A stretch of DNA of 36,415 nucleotides from Caulobacter segnis (GTDB lineage Bacteria; Pseudomonadota; Alphaproteobacteria; Caulobacterales; Caulobacteraceae). This document shows positions 21,980 to 30,245 of this stretch, one piece after another; the stretch's first letter is position 1, and every line of letters begins with the position of its first letter. The stretch spans positions 1 through 36,415 of the forward strand of contig NZ_QFQZ01000049.1 of NCBI RefSeq assembly GCF_003243465.1. Reading direction: 5' to 3'. Under the pieces are notes generated by a model, which was not told the origin of the DNA, searched no databases, and saw only the letters and a program-made list of their open reading frames with translations. A program made the position numbers and the translations under genes.

Positions 21980-23296
21980 TTACCTCCCCGTCACCGACAG
22001 CACCGCCAAGGTCATGGCCTCGACGCCGGTGCGGATGCTGGGCTCGGGCGTCGGGGCGAAGAAGGGCGAGTGGTTGGTCGGCAGCGGCTTGCCCTCGGCC
22101 TTGGCCTTCTCGATCGTGGCCTTGTCGAAGCCGCCGATGCCGAAATACAGCGACGGCACGCCGGCCAGGATGAACTCCGAATAGTCCTCGGACGCCGAGC
22201 CGGGCTTGGTCTCGGCCACGGCGCGCGGGCCGAAGGCGGCCTTGAACACCGCCGCCGTGCGGTCGGTCAGGGCTTGGTCGTTGACCACCATCTTGCCGCC
22301 GGGGTTCAGCTTGACGTCGGCGGGCGGGGCCCCGGCCATGTCGACCACCGCCTTGGCCGTGCGCTTTACCCCGTCGAGGATCTTCTCGCGCACCGCGTCG
22401 TCCTGGGTGCGGATGGTGCCGCGCACCCGGGCGTTGTCGGGAATGATGTTGCCGGCGCTGCCCGCCTGGATCGAGCCGATGGTGACGACGCCGAAGGCCG
22501 ACGGGTCCTTCTCGCGGCTGATCACGCTCTGCACGTCGACGGTGAAGCGGGCGGCCATCATCACAGGGTCGATGGTCGAGGCCGGCATCGAGCCGTGGCC
22601 GCCGCGGCCGTTGAAGGTGATGTCGATGCCGTCCGAGGTCGAGGTCAGGACGCCGGCCTTGTAATAGACCTCGCCGGCCACGCCGGGACCGACATGCAGC
22701 GCAAACCCGTAGTCGGGCTTGCCGCCGATCTTGTCCCACAGGCCGTCGGCCAGCATGGCCTTGGCGCCGCCGATCGTCTCCTCGGCCGGCTGGGCGACGA
22801 AGACCAGCGTGCCCTTCCATTTGGCTTTCATGGCCACCAGTTGGCGCGCGGTCCCCAGCCAGGCGGCCATGTGAATGTCGTGACCGCAGGAATGGGCGAC
22901 GAAGGTCTGGCCGTCGCGCCAGGTCGCGGTCGCGCGGCTGGCATAGGGCAGGCCCGACTTCTCCTCCATCGGCAGGCCGTCCATCTCGGTGCGGACCAGC
23001 ACCTTGGGCCCGTCGCCGTTCTTGAGGATCGCCACCACGCCGGTCTTGCCGACGCCCTCGGTGACGGTGAAGCCCAGGGCCCGCATCTCGGCCGCCAGGG
23101 TCTTGGCGGTCTGGACTTCCTGGAAGGCCAGCTCCGGATGGGCGTGGATCTGCTTGTAGGTCGCCTCCAGCGCCGGATAGTCGCGGTCCAGCTGGGCGTC
23201 GATGACCTTCAGCGTCGCCGGCGCGTTGAGCGGCCCGGCCTGGGCGGAGGCGGCGAGGACAAGCGCCAGGGCGGCGGCGGCGAACAGGGGCTTCAT
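21980..23296 (-). CDS. Exported M20-family amidohydrolase / metallopeptidase
   Basis: This 438-residue protein has a signal peptide (MKPLFAAAALALVLAASAQA) and the M20D carboxypeptidase/aminoacylase pattern: THKQ-like YKQIHAHPELAFQE, VRTEMDGLPMEEKSGLPYAS, the metal-binding HSCGHDIHMAAWLG, QPAEETIGGAKAML, the dimerisation-lid HGSMP and SASEDYSEFI. Such enzymes remove amino acids from N-acyl or peptide substrates using zinc or manganese. The ATG at 23296 is preferred to the TTG at 23308 because it begins the signal peptide. It lies between the GH67 and GH10 genes on the same strand, with repeats on both sides. It has no obvious role in xylan use. Confidence 0.92.
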   Translation of the reverse strand: MKPLFAAAALALVLAASAQAGPLNAPATLKVIDAQLDRDYPALEATYKQIHAHPELAFQEVQTAKTLAAEMRALGFTVTEGVGKTGVVAILKNGDGPKVLVRTEMDGLPMEEKSGLPYASRATATWRDGQTFVAHSCGHDIHMAAWLGTARQLVAMKAKWKGTLVFVAQPAEETIGGAKAMLADGLWDKIGGKPDYGFALHVGPGVAGEVYYKAGVLTSTSDGIDITFNGRGGHGSMPASTIDPVMMAARFTVDVQSVISREKDPSAFGVVTIGSIQAGSAGNIIPDNARVRGTIRTQDDAVREKILDGVKRTAKAVVDMAGAPPADVKLNPGGKMVVNDQALTDRTAAVFKAAFGPRAVAETKPGSASEDYSEFILAGVPSLYFGIGGFDKATIEKAKAEGKPLPTNHSPFFAPTPEPSIRTGVEAMTLAVLSVTGR

Positions 23297-23362
23297 GGGC
23301 GGTCTCAAGCTGACGGTGTCGCTTAAGATGACGCACGGCGCGCCGCGATCCGCTAGCCCCTT

Positions 23363-23480
23363 CCCTCTCCCCTTGCGGGAGAGGGTGGCCCGAAGGGTCG
23401 GGTGAGGGGTCGCGCGGCGACGCCGAGAAACCCCTCATCCGGCTCGCGAGCGAGCCACCTTCTCCCGCAAGGGGAGAAGG
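23363..23480. repeat. Palindromic repeat, family C, copy 3
   Basis: Begins CCCTCTCCCCTTGCGGGAGA and ends CCCGCAAGGGGAGAAGG. The inner arms are GGGTGAGGGGT and AACCCCTCATC. It separates GH67 from the M20 gene. Confidence 0.88.
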
Positions 23481-23488
23481 AGCTCCCC

Positions 23489-25633
23489 CTACCCCCCGTT
23501 CCCCGGGGCCCACTTGAACTTCAGCCCCTGATAATACTCCAGCGACTTTTCCGGCGGTTTCTCACCCGCCGGCAGCGGACGCTTCGAAAACGTCTGGAAC
23601 CAGGCGATCGAGGCGTCGCGCCACCATTGCGCCTCGGCCCGCTGGATCTTCAGGAAGTCGGCGACCTCGGCGTGGCGCTGGGCGTCGACATACGGCGCCA
23701 CGCTCGCCCAGGTGCGGTTCATGCCGTCCACGTACGAGACGCCGCGCGAGTAGGACTTGACCATGCCGTCCCACAGGGTGTCGCCGGACTTCAGGCGATA
23801 GTCCCAGGGCACGTGGTGGAACCACAGCAGGTCCTTCTCGTCGACGCACTTGAGATCGGCGAAGCAGGCGCCCACGGCCGGCGCGTACTGGCTGGTGGCG
23901 TTGCTGCCGGTCGGCGTGCGGTCGAAGCCGATGCCGTCGGGGCCGGCCTTGGCGTAGTAGACGCTGGTCCAGTCGGCGCGCGGGCCGCCCGACACCCAGG
24001 GGCCGGGGCCATAGTGGTGGCCCTCGCCCATCTGGTGGTGCAGACCGAGCGGGGTCATGTAGTCCACCGCCGCCTCGCGCGAGCCCATCATCATGTCCAC
24101 GACTGGCTTCACGAAGCGCTCGTCATTGGTGAAGGTCATCCTGGCCCAGTCGCGGGCGATGGCGCGCGTGTCCGCTTCCGGATCCCAGGCCAGGCGGCCG
24201 AAGACGTACCAGTTGGCCTGGTCGAACTGCGAGCCGCTCCAGTTGCGGTCGGAGCCGATGTTGGCCACCCCCGCCATGACCGTCAGCTTGCGGCCGTCCA
24301 GCTGGCCGTCGACCACCTTGGCCACCGTCGAGCCCTTGCCCTTGGCCAGGGTGTCCGAGCGCAGGGTCTCCTCGTAGAGCGGACCGAGGTAGACGAGATG
24401 CGTGGCGAAGCCGAGGTATTCCTTGGTGATCTGGAACTCCATGCCGAGGTTGCTCTTGGGCATGGCCCCGAACAGCGGGTGGAAGGGCTCGCGCGGCTGG
24501 AAGTCGATCGCGCCGTTCTTGACCTGGATGACCACGTTGTCGGCGAACTGGCCGTCGAACGGCTTGAACTCCGAATAGCCCTGCTTGGCGCGGTCGTCCG
24601 GCTGCTCGTGCGAATAGACGAAGGCGCGCCAGATCACGACGCCGCCGTGCGGACCGACAGCCTCGGCAAGCATATTGGCGCCGTCGACATGGGTGCGGCC
24701 GTAGTCCTGCGGGCCGGGCTGGCCCTCGGAATTGGCCTTCACGAGAAAGCCGCCGAAGTCGGGAATGGCCTTGTAGATCTCGTCCGCCTTCGTCTTCCAG
24801 AAGGCGCGGACGGCGGGGTCCAGCGGATCGGCGGTCTTCAGCCCGCCGATCTCGATCGGGGCCGAGAAGCGGGCCGACAGATAGACCTTGATGCCGTAGG
24901 GACGGAACGCATCCGCCAGGGCGGCCGCCTTGGCGATGAAGGGCGGGGTGAGGCTGTCGGCCTTGGCGTTGACGTTGTTCAGCACCGCGCCGTTGATGCC
25001 CAGCGAGGCGTTGGCGCGGGCGTAGTCGACCATGCGCGGATCGACGTGGTCGGGCAGCTTCCACCAGTCGAAGATCGACTGGCCCGAATAGCCGCGCTCG
25101 ACCGTGCGGTTCAGGTTGTCCCAGTGGTTCAGCATCCGCAGCTTGACCTTGGGCGAGGAGGCGATGTCGAGGCTGGCGACGCTCTGCCGGGTCTGGATCA
25201 GCTCCAGATAGCGGAACACGCCGTACAGGACGCCGATGTCGCGGTTGGCGGCGATCACCGTGGTGGCCTTGCCGTTCACCGGCAGGGTGCGGATCAGGTA
25301 GCCGTCCTCGCCCAGGACTTTGAGCGGCAGGTTCAGCTTGGCGATCGCCGGATCGGAGGCCGCGCCCAGCAGGATCACGCCGTCGCGCGTCCCGGCGGCG
25401 GCAGACGCCGGCTTGCCGACCAGGCCGGTAAGGCCGCGCTCCAGCTCGGCGCGGGCGACCTTGATCGTGGGAGCGTCGCGGCTCGGCGCGATGGCGGCGG
25501 CGCGGGCGGCGTAGGCGCCGCGGGCCGAGGCCTCGACCGGCTTGTAGCGCAGCCAAAGCTCATAGCCGTCCTCGGCGCGGGCGGCCGGGGCGGTCATGAG
25601 CAACAGCCCGAGGGCCAAGGCGATCAGACGCAT
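23489..25633 (-). CDS. GH67 alpha-glucuronidase, exported
   Basis: This 714-residue protein matches the GH67 family, which releases (4-O-methyl-)glucuronic acid from xylo-oligosaccharides. A signal peptide (residues 1-20, ending APAARA) is followed by the N-terminal domain and a barrel. Candidate catalytic residues, by spacing to the Cellvibrio enzyme, are Glu303 (VKANSEGQPGPQDYGRTH), Asp377 (AIDFQPREPFHPLFGAMP) and Glu405 (GMEFQITKEYLG). The WDNLNRTVERGYSGQSIFDW segment is also typical. GGGAG lies eight bases before the ATG. Length is normal. Its product is the input for the glucuronate route that includes the adjacent divergent manD gene. Confidence 0.95.
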   Translation of the reverse strand: MRLIALALGLLLMTAPAARAEDGYELWLRYKPVEASARGAYAARAAAIAPSRDAPTIKVARAELERGLTGLVGKPASAAAGTRDGVILLGAASDPAIAKLNLPLKVLGEDGYLIRTLPVNGKATTVIAANRDIGVLYGVFRYLELIQTRQSVASLDIASSPKVKLRMLNHWDNLNRTVERGYSGQSIFDWWKLPDHVDPRMVDYARANASLGINGAVLNNVNAKADSLTPPFIAKAAALADAFRPYGIKVYLSARFSAPIEIGGLKTADPLDPAVRAFWKTKADEIYKAIPDFGGFLVKANSEGQPGPQDYGRTHVDGANMLAEAVGPHGGVVIWRAFVYSHEQPDDRAKQGYSEFKPFDGQFADNVVIQVKNGAIDFQPREPFHPLFGAMPKSNLGMEFQITKEYLGFATHLVYLGPLYEETLRSDTLAKGKGSTVAKVVDGQLDGRKLTVMAGVANIGSDRNWSGSQFDQANWYVFGRLAWDPEADTRAIARDWARMTFTNDERFVKPVVDMMMGSREAAVDYMTPLGLHHQMGEGHHYGPGPWVSGGPRADWTSVYYAKAGPDGIGFDRTPTGSNATSQYAPAVGACFADLKCVDEKDLLWFHHVPWDYRLKSGDTLWDGMVKSYSRGVSYVDGMNRTWASVAPYVDAQRHAEVADFLKIQRAEAQWWRDASIAWFQTFSKRPLPAGEKPPEKSLEYYQGLKFKWAPGNGG

Positions 25634-25665
25634 CGTTTCACTCCCACAACACTCTTATCACCGAT

Positions 25666-25762
25666 TTCCCCGGCGAATGCCGGGGCCCAGATGAAGGGCT
25701 GAGCGGAGCCAAGCACGGCTAAAACACGGCCTTACGATCTGGGTCCCGGCATTCGCCGGGAA
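25666..25762. repeat. Palindromic repeat, family D
   Basis: Begins TTCCCCGGCGAATGCCGGGG and ends CCCGGCATTCGCCGGGAA, with an inner pair CCCAGAT and ATCTGGG. A single copy in the window. It lies upstream of the GH67 gene, in the 369-base gap to manD (25634-26002). The rest of that gap holds the manD promoter and a leader of about 100 bases with no gene seen. Confidence 0.85.
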
Positions 25763-25867
25763 GGTCGGATTATCTGAAGCTTTCGGCGCTCCGTCCCCAG
25801 ACGAACACCCGCGAACGCGGCGCCCCTCCGAGGTCTGGCCTGCAGTCTTAGAGGTCAGACCACTGGG

Positions 25868-25893
25868 TTGACAACCTTTATGGTACCGGTACA
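25868..25893 (+). promoter_or_regulatory. manD promoter with palindromic operator (UxuR-type)
   Basis: TTGACA at 25868-25873 is a perfect -35 box. TGGTACCGGTACA follows at 25881-25893, with the exact ten-base palindrome GTACCGGTAC at 25883-25892 where the spacer and -10 would lie. A repressor bound there would block RNA polymerase. The GntR gene downstream of manD is the natural candidate. Confidence 0.65.
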
Positions 25894-26002
25894 TCGATAA
25901 GGCAGGGAGGAAAGTCTTGGACCGTCGGCGCGCCCGCGTGCGCCTGGCGTCCCGCGCTTTCGGCCCGCCCGTTCACGCCCTCGCGGCCAGCCGAAGCGCC
26001 CC

Positions 26003-27214
26003 ATGCCCAAGATCATCGCCGCCAAGACCATCGTCACCTGCCCGGGGCGCAACTTCGTCACGCTGAAGATCATCACGGAGGACGGCGTCTACGGGATCGG
26101 CGACGCCACGCTGAACGGCCGCGAACTGGCGGTCGAGGCCTATCTGACGGAACACGTCATCCCCTGCCTGATCGGCCGCGACGCCCACCAGATCGAGGAC
26201 ATCTGGCAGTACCTCTATCGCGGCGCCTACTGGCGCCGGGGCCCGGTGACCATGGCCGCCATCGCCGCGGTCGACATGGCGCTGTGGGACATCAAGGGCA
26301 AGATCGCCGGCCTGCCGGTCTACCAGCTCTTGGGCGGCGCCTGCCGCACGGGGGTCATGGTCTACGGCCACGCCAATGGCGAGACGATCGAAGAGACCCT
26401 CGACAACGCCGCCCACTACGCCGAGCAGGGCTACAAGGCCATCCGCCTGCAGACCGGCGTGCCCGGCATGAGCGGGACCTACGGTGTCTCCAAGGACAAG
26501 ATGTTCTACGAGCCGGCCGACAGCGACCTGCCCAAGGAGACCATCTGGTCGACCGAGCGCTACCTGCGCAGCACCCCCGCCCTGTTCGAGGCCGCGCGCC
26601 TGCGGCTGGGCGACGACGTCCACCTGCTGCACGACGTTCACCATCGCCTGACGCCGATCGAGGCCGCTCGCCTGGGCAAGGACCTGGAGCCCTACCGCCT
26701 GTTCTGGATGGAGGACGCCACCCCGGCCGAGAACCAGGCCAGCTTCCGCATCATCCGCCAGCACACCACCACGCCGCTGGCCGTGGGCGAAATCTTCAAC
26801 TCGATCTGGGACTGCAAGCAGCTGATCGAGGAGCAGCTGATAGACTACATCCGCGCCACGGCCGTGCACGCCGGTGGCATCACCCACCTGAAGAAGCTGG
26901 CCGCCTTCGCCGACCTGCACCACGTGCGCACCGGCTGCCACGGGGCCACCGACCTGTCGCCGGTCTGCATGGGCGCGGCCCTGCACTTCGACCTGTCGAT
27001 CCCGAACTTCGGCGTCCAGGAATATATGCGCCACACGCCCGAGACCGACGCGGTCTTCCCGCACGCCTACACTTTCAAGGACGGCATGCTGCATCCGGGC
27101 GAGGCGCCGGGCCTGGGCGTCGATATCGACGAGGACCTGGCCGCCAAGTATCCCTACAAGCGCGCCTACCTGCCGATCGCCCGCCGCCTGGACGGCTCGA
27201 TGCACGACTGGTGA
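26003..27214 (+). CDS. manD: D-mannonate dehydratase (enolase superfamily)
   Basis: This 403-residue protein is a mannonate dehydratase of the enolase superfamily, converting D-mannonate to 2-keto-3-deoxygluconate in glucuronate catabolism. Metal ligands are Asp211 (LLHDVHHRL), Glu237 (FWMEDATPAEN) and Glu263 (LAVGEIFN). Catalytic Arg148 and Tyr160 and the histidines His213 and His313 are present, each one residue later than in the Novosphingobium enzyme. The VYGHANGETIEE segment is typical. The high-activity ManD group keeps this Tyr/Arg pair, so true mannonate activity is likely, though members of this family vary in activity. The ATG at 26003 follows CGCCCC with only a weak ribosome site. 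It is followed by the GntR gene. Confidence 0.93.
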   Translation: MPKIIAAKTIVTCPGRNFVTLKIITEDGVYGIGDATLNGRELAVEAYLTEHVIPCLIGRDAHQIEDIWQYLYRGAYWRRGPVTMAAIAAVDMALWDIKGKIAGLPVYQLLGGACRTGVMVYGHANGETIEETLDNAAHYAEQGYKAIRLQTGVPGMSGTYGVSKDKMFYEPADSDLPKETIWSTERYLRSTPALFEAARLRLGDDVHLLHDVHHRLTPIEAARLGKDLEPYRLFWMEDATPAENQASFRIIRQHTTTPLAVGEIFNSIWDCKQLIEEQLIDYIRATAVHAGGITHLKKLAAFADLHHVRTGCHGATDLSPVCMGAALHFDLSIPNFGVQEYMRHTPETDAVFPHAYTFKDGMLHPGEAPGLGVDIDEDLAAKYPYKRAYLPIARRLDGSMHDW

Positions 27215-27373
27215 GCCGGCAGAGAAAACGGCGCTTACTGTCTGGCCAAGCCGGCGGACCTGTCTGACCTCCGGCGCCCGCGCGGCGAGAAAACAGGCCT
27301 GACGATGCGGGGCTCGTGATAAAGGTCGCGAGCTTTACCTCAAGCCCCGTGTCTTCCGAGCGCTCCGCCCACC

Positions 27374-28123
27374 ATGTCCGACAACGTCAAGCTCTACCGC
27401 AAGATCGCCGATTCCGTGGCCGAGGCCATCGAGGCGGGCCAGTACCGGATCGGCGACCGCCTGCCGACCGAGCGGGAGCTGGCCGAGCAGTTCGGGGTCA
27501 GCCGCCCCACCCTGCGCGAGGCGATGATCGCGCTGGAGATGCTGGGCATGATCGAGGCCCGCCACGGGCTGGGCATCTATGTCACCGGCAATGTCCGCCC
27601 CGTCGCCCCCTCGGCCGAGATCGACTTCGAGATCGGCGCCTTCGAGCTGATCGAGGCCCGCCGCCTGTTCGAGGGCGAGGCCGCGGCGCTGGCCGCCACC
27701 TCGATCACCGACGCCCAGATCGCCGAGCTGGAGACCCTCTTGCAGCGGATGCACGAGGAGGAGGAGATCCGCGGCGAGGACGCCGACCGCGAGTTCCACC
27801 TGACCATCGCCCAGGCCACCGGCAACGGCGCGATCATCGCCACGATCGAGAACCTGTGGGACTGGCGCAACCGCTCGCCCCTGGCCCGCAACATCCTGGC
27901 CCGGGCCCGCGGCATGGGCCTGGAGCCTCGCATCGCCGAGCACCGCCGCGTCGTCGACGCCTTGAAGGCCCGCGACCCCGCCGCAGCTCGCCAGGCCATG
28001 CGCGACCACCTGGAGCGCGTGATCGACCACCTGCTGCACGCCACCGAGACCGAGGCCGTGCAACGGGCGCAGCAGGAGACCAAGGCGCGCCGCTCGGCCA
28101 TCGCCAAGCGGGTGGCGATCTGA
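27374..28123 (+). CDS. FadR-type GntR transcription regulator (likely UxuR)
   Basis: This 249-residue protein has an N-terminal winged helix (LYRKIADSVAEAIEAGQYRI, DRLPTERELAEQFGVSRPTL, LEMLGMIEARHGLGIYV) at about residues 7-73 and a FadR C-terminal (FCD) ligand domain from about residue 90 with FELIEARRLFEGEAAALAAT, ADREFHLTIAQATGNGAI and AEHRRVVDALKARD, where acidic and histidine residues bind metal. Such regulators commonly sense sugar acids. Its place behind manD and the palindromic operator before manD suggest a glucuronate-responsive repressor like UxuR. No clear ribosome site precedes the ATG. The 159-base gap to manD may hold its own promoter; none was clear. Confidence 0.9.
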   Translation: MSDNVKLYRKIADSVAEAIEAGQYRIGDRLPTERELAEQFGVSRPTLREAMIALEMLGMIEARHGLGIYVTGNVRPVAPSAEIDFEIGAFELIEARRLFEGEAAALAATSITDAQIAELETLLQRMHEEEEIRGEDADREFHLTIAQATGNGAIIATIENLWDWRNRSPLARNILARARGMGLEPRIAEHRRVVDALKARDPAAARQAMRDHLERVIDHLLHATETEAVQRAQQETKARRSAIAKRVAI

Positions 28124-28180
28124 AGCCGGCCTCGATTGCGGGGGCGGAAAGCGCCCGATGTTTCTAAGGGCTGGAGCTGT

Positions 28181-28292
28181 TGTCATCCCGGAGGCCTCGG
28201 AGAGGCCATCCGGGACCCAGGGGCCGGCGCATTGCGGTCGCCCCTGGGTCCCGGCGCTACAGCCCGCTACGCGGTCATCCGGCCGGGATGAC
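28181..28292. repeat. Palindromic repeat, family A, copy 4
   Basis: Begins TGTCATCCCGGAGGCC and ends CGGCCGGGATGA(C). Inner pair GGGACCCAGGGG and CCCCTGGGTCCC. It lies between the convergent GntR and DUF1272 genes (gap 28124-28416); the rest of that gap shows nothing clear. Confidence 0.9.
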
Positions 28293-28416
28293 GAAAGAGA
28301 TTGAGCTCGGCTGATTGAGGACGGTCCCTACGGCGTTAGGTCTAGCGGTTAGACCAATCGAATGCGCCCCAAGCACATGAAGAGGGAGCCCACTGCGCGC
28401 GCGCCGAAGGTCGCCT

Positions 28417-28704
28417 TCAGACCCAGCCCGCCGGCCGTTCGGGCTCTCGCCTCGGCGGCGGCGGCGTGGCCGGCCGATGGGCCTTCAGCACCCGCCGCAG
28501 CGAGGCCGGATAGCGGTGCAGCTGCCCCTCCGGCCGGATCGGGCGGGCGACCAGGCCGCCGCCGCAGTCGGGGCACACCTCGTCGAAGCGCAGCTCGGCG
28601 CAGGCCGCGCAGAAGGTATGCTCGAAGGTGCAGATTCGCGCGGCGTCGCTGGCCGGCGGCAGGTCGCGATCGCAGCACTCGCAATTGGGACGCAACTCGA
28701 GCAT
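28417..28704 (-). CDS. DUF1272 cysteine-rich (zinc-ribbon-like) protein
   Basis: This 95-residue protein begins MLELRPNCECCDRDLPPASD, the signature of DUF1272. Cysteines at 8, 10 and 11, then in ARICTFEHTFCAACAE and VCPDCGGGLVARPIRP, form a zinc-binding pattern similar to a small RING or ribbon fold. After about residue 60 the sequence is basic and proline-rich (PPPPRREPERP) and is probably unstructured. GGGAGGAC lies about six bases before the ATG. The function of the family is unknown to me. It is convergent with the GntR gene and divergent from carA. Confidence 0.87.
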   Translation of the reverse strand: MLELRPNCECCDRDLPPASDAARICTFEHTFCAACAELRFDEVCPDCGGGLVARPIRPEGQLHRYPASLRRVLKAHRPATPPPPRREPERPAGWV

Positions 28705-28852
28705 GGGCCGTCCTCCCGCGTTCGTTGCGCTTCTCAGAGGGCCATGTCCGGAAGCCCTTAACTATAAGGCGTTTTTCGCCCCCCGCGCGAGGCCGCGCGT
28801 TCGGTGATCACGGGAATGTGGGAGCCCGCGAAAATCGCGTGATCGAGAGGGG

Positions 28853-28881
28853 TTGACCCCCTCCCCCATACCCCCTAGACA
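28853..28881 (+). promoter_or_regulatory. Probable carA promoter
   Basis: TTGACC at 28853-28858 and TAGACA at 28876-28881 with a 17-base spacer, 102 bases before the carA ATG. The gap 28705-28982 is otherwise without a gene. The leader then contains CGCCGC and GCGGCG arms and the palindrome at 28925-28936. Confidence 0.45.
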
Positions 28882-28924
28882 CGCCGCCGTTTGCGCGGCG
28901 GGCAGGGGTGCACCTCGGCCCGCT

Positions 28925-28936
28925 TTTTTGCAAAAA
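28925..28936. promoter_or_regulatory. Perfect AT-rich palindrome in the carA leader
   Basis: TTTTTGCAAAAA is an exact 12-base palindrome in otherwise GC-rich DNA, 47 bases before the carA ATG. It could be a protein-binding site or, as RNA, part of a weak stem. Nothing shows which. Confidence 0.4.
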
Positions 28937-28982
28937 TAGACCGCCCAATTCCGGGCCATCGCGTTCAGGAGCGCTCAACAGA

Positions 28983-30149
28983 ATGTCCAAAGACCTTCTC
29001 CCCGGCGTAACCGGCGTTCTGGCCCTGGCCGACGGCACGATCCTGCAAGGCGTGGGCTGCGGCGCGGTCGGCGACGCGGTCGGCGAGGTGTGCTTCAACA
29101 CCGCCATGACCGGCTACCAGGAGATCCTGACGGACCCCTCCTACATGGCCCAGATCGTGGCCTTCACCTTCCCGCACGTCGGCAATGTCGGCACGAACGT
29201 CGAGGACGTCGAGCAGATCACCGGCGTGGCCGAGACCGCCGCCCGCGGCGCCCTGTTCCGCGACGTCCCGACCGCCCAGGCCAACTGGCGCGCCGGCGGC
29301 GACTTCGACGGCTGGATGAAGGCGCGCGGCGTCATCGGCCTGGCCGGCGTCGACACCCGGGCCCTGACCCGCAAGATCCGGGAGACCGGCATGCCGCACG
29401 GCGTCATCGCCCATTCGCCGGACGGCAAGTTCGACCTCGAGGCGCTGGTCGCCAAGGCCAAGGCCTGGGCCGGCCTCGAGGGCCTGGACCTGGCCAAGGA
29501 CGCCTCGACCACCCAGACCTTCACCTGGGACGAGGGCCTGTGGTCGTGGCCGGAAGGCTACGCCAAGCTGGACAAGCCCAAGTACGAGGTCGTGGTCGTC
29601 GACTACGGCGTCAAGCGCAACATCCTGCGGGCGCTCGCCCACGTCGGTGCCCGCGCCACGGTGGTGCCGGCCTCGACCTCGGCCGAGGAGATCCTCGCCC
29701 GCAATCCCGACGGCGTGATGCTGAGCAACGGCCCGGGCGACCCGGCCGCGACCGGCCAGTACGCCGTGCCGGAAATCCAGAAGCTGGTCGCCAGCGGCAA
29801 GCCGCTGTTCGGCATCTGCCTGGGCCACCAGATGCTGGCCCTGGCGCTCGGCGCCAAGACCGTGAAGATGGAGCAGGGCCACCACGGCGCGAACCATCCG
29901 GTGAAGGACCTGACGACCGGCAAGGTCGAGATCGTCTCGATGAACCACGGCTTCACGGTCGACTCGAGCTCCCTGCCCGCGCCGGTGCAAGAGACCCACG
30001 TCTCGCTGTTCGACGGCACCAACGCCGGCATCGCCCTGGAAGGCAAGCCGGTCTTCTCGGTCCAGCACCACCCCGAAGCGTCTCCGGGTCCGACGGACAG
30101 CCTCTACCTGTTCGAGCGGTTTGCGGGCCTGATGGACAAGGCGAAGTAA
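28983..30149 (+). CDS. carA: Carbamoyl phosphate synthetase, small (glutaminase) subunit
   Basis: This 388-residue protein is CarA, which splits glutamine and supplies ammonia to CarB for carbamoyl phosphate, needed for arginine and pyrimidines. The N-terminal domain has FNTAMTGYQEILTDPSY and GLAGVDTRALTRKIRETG. The class I amidotransferase triad is Cys279 (LFGICLGHQML), His363 and Glu365 (VQHHPEASPGP). The ATG at 28983 begins the conserved N-terminus; AGGAG lies about 11 bases upstream. No carB is in view. Two strong hairpins follow the stop codon. Length is normal. Confidence 0.97.
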   Translation: MSKDLLPGVTGVLALADGTILQGVGCGAVGDAVGEVCFNTAMTGYQEILTDPSYMAQIVAFTFPHVGNVGTNVEDVEQITGVAETAARGALFRDVPTAQANWRAGGDFDGWMKARGVIGLAGVDTRALTRKIRETGMPHGVIAHSPDGKFDLEALVAKAKAWAGLEGLDLAKDASTTQTFTWDEGLWSWPEGYAKLDKPKYEVVVVDYGVKRNILRALAHVGARATVVPASTSAEEILARNPDGVMLSNGPGDPAATGQYAVPEIQKLVASGKPLFGICLGHQMLALALGAKTVKMEQGHHGANHPVKDLTTGKVEIVSMNHGFTVDSSSLPAPVQETHVSLFDGTNAGIALEGKPVFSVQHHPEASPGPTDSLYLFERFAGLMDKAK

Positions 30150-30160
30150 GCCATTGAAAT

Positions 30161-30205
30161 CCCTCTCTCTTCGAGAGAGGGAGGGGCCCGCCGCAAAGCG
30201 GCGGG
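30161..30205. terminator. Double hairpin after carA (short family C relative)
   Basis: CCCTCTCTC (30161-30169) pairs with GAGAGAGGG (30173-30181), and CCCGCCGC (30187-30194) pairs with GCGGCGGG (30198-30205). Both stems are perfect with three-base loops. They lie between the convergent carA and the next gene, and may end transcripts from both sides. No long T run follows. Confidence 0.6.
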
Positions 30206-30245
30206 AGGGTGAGAGGGTACGCCCGCTGACGGCCAAAGCGCGCCA

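Noticed and set aside
23402..25702. Long plus-strand open frame opposite GH67
   Set aside because: The translation is low-complexity and runs through two palindromic repeats. GH67 on the minus strand explains the region.
28908..28982. Upstream start for carA
   Set aside because: The extra 25 residues are unlike CarA proteins and lie over the AT-rich palindrome; ATG at 28983 begins the conserved N-terminus.
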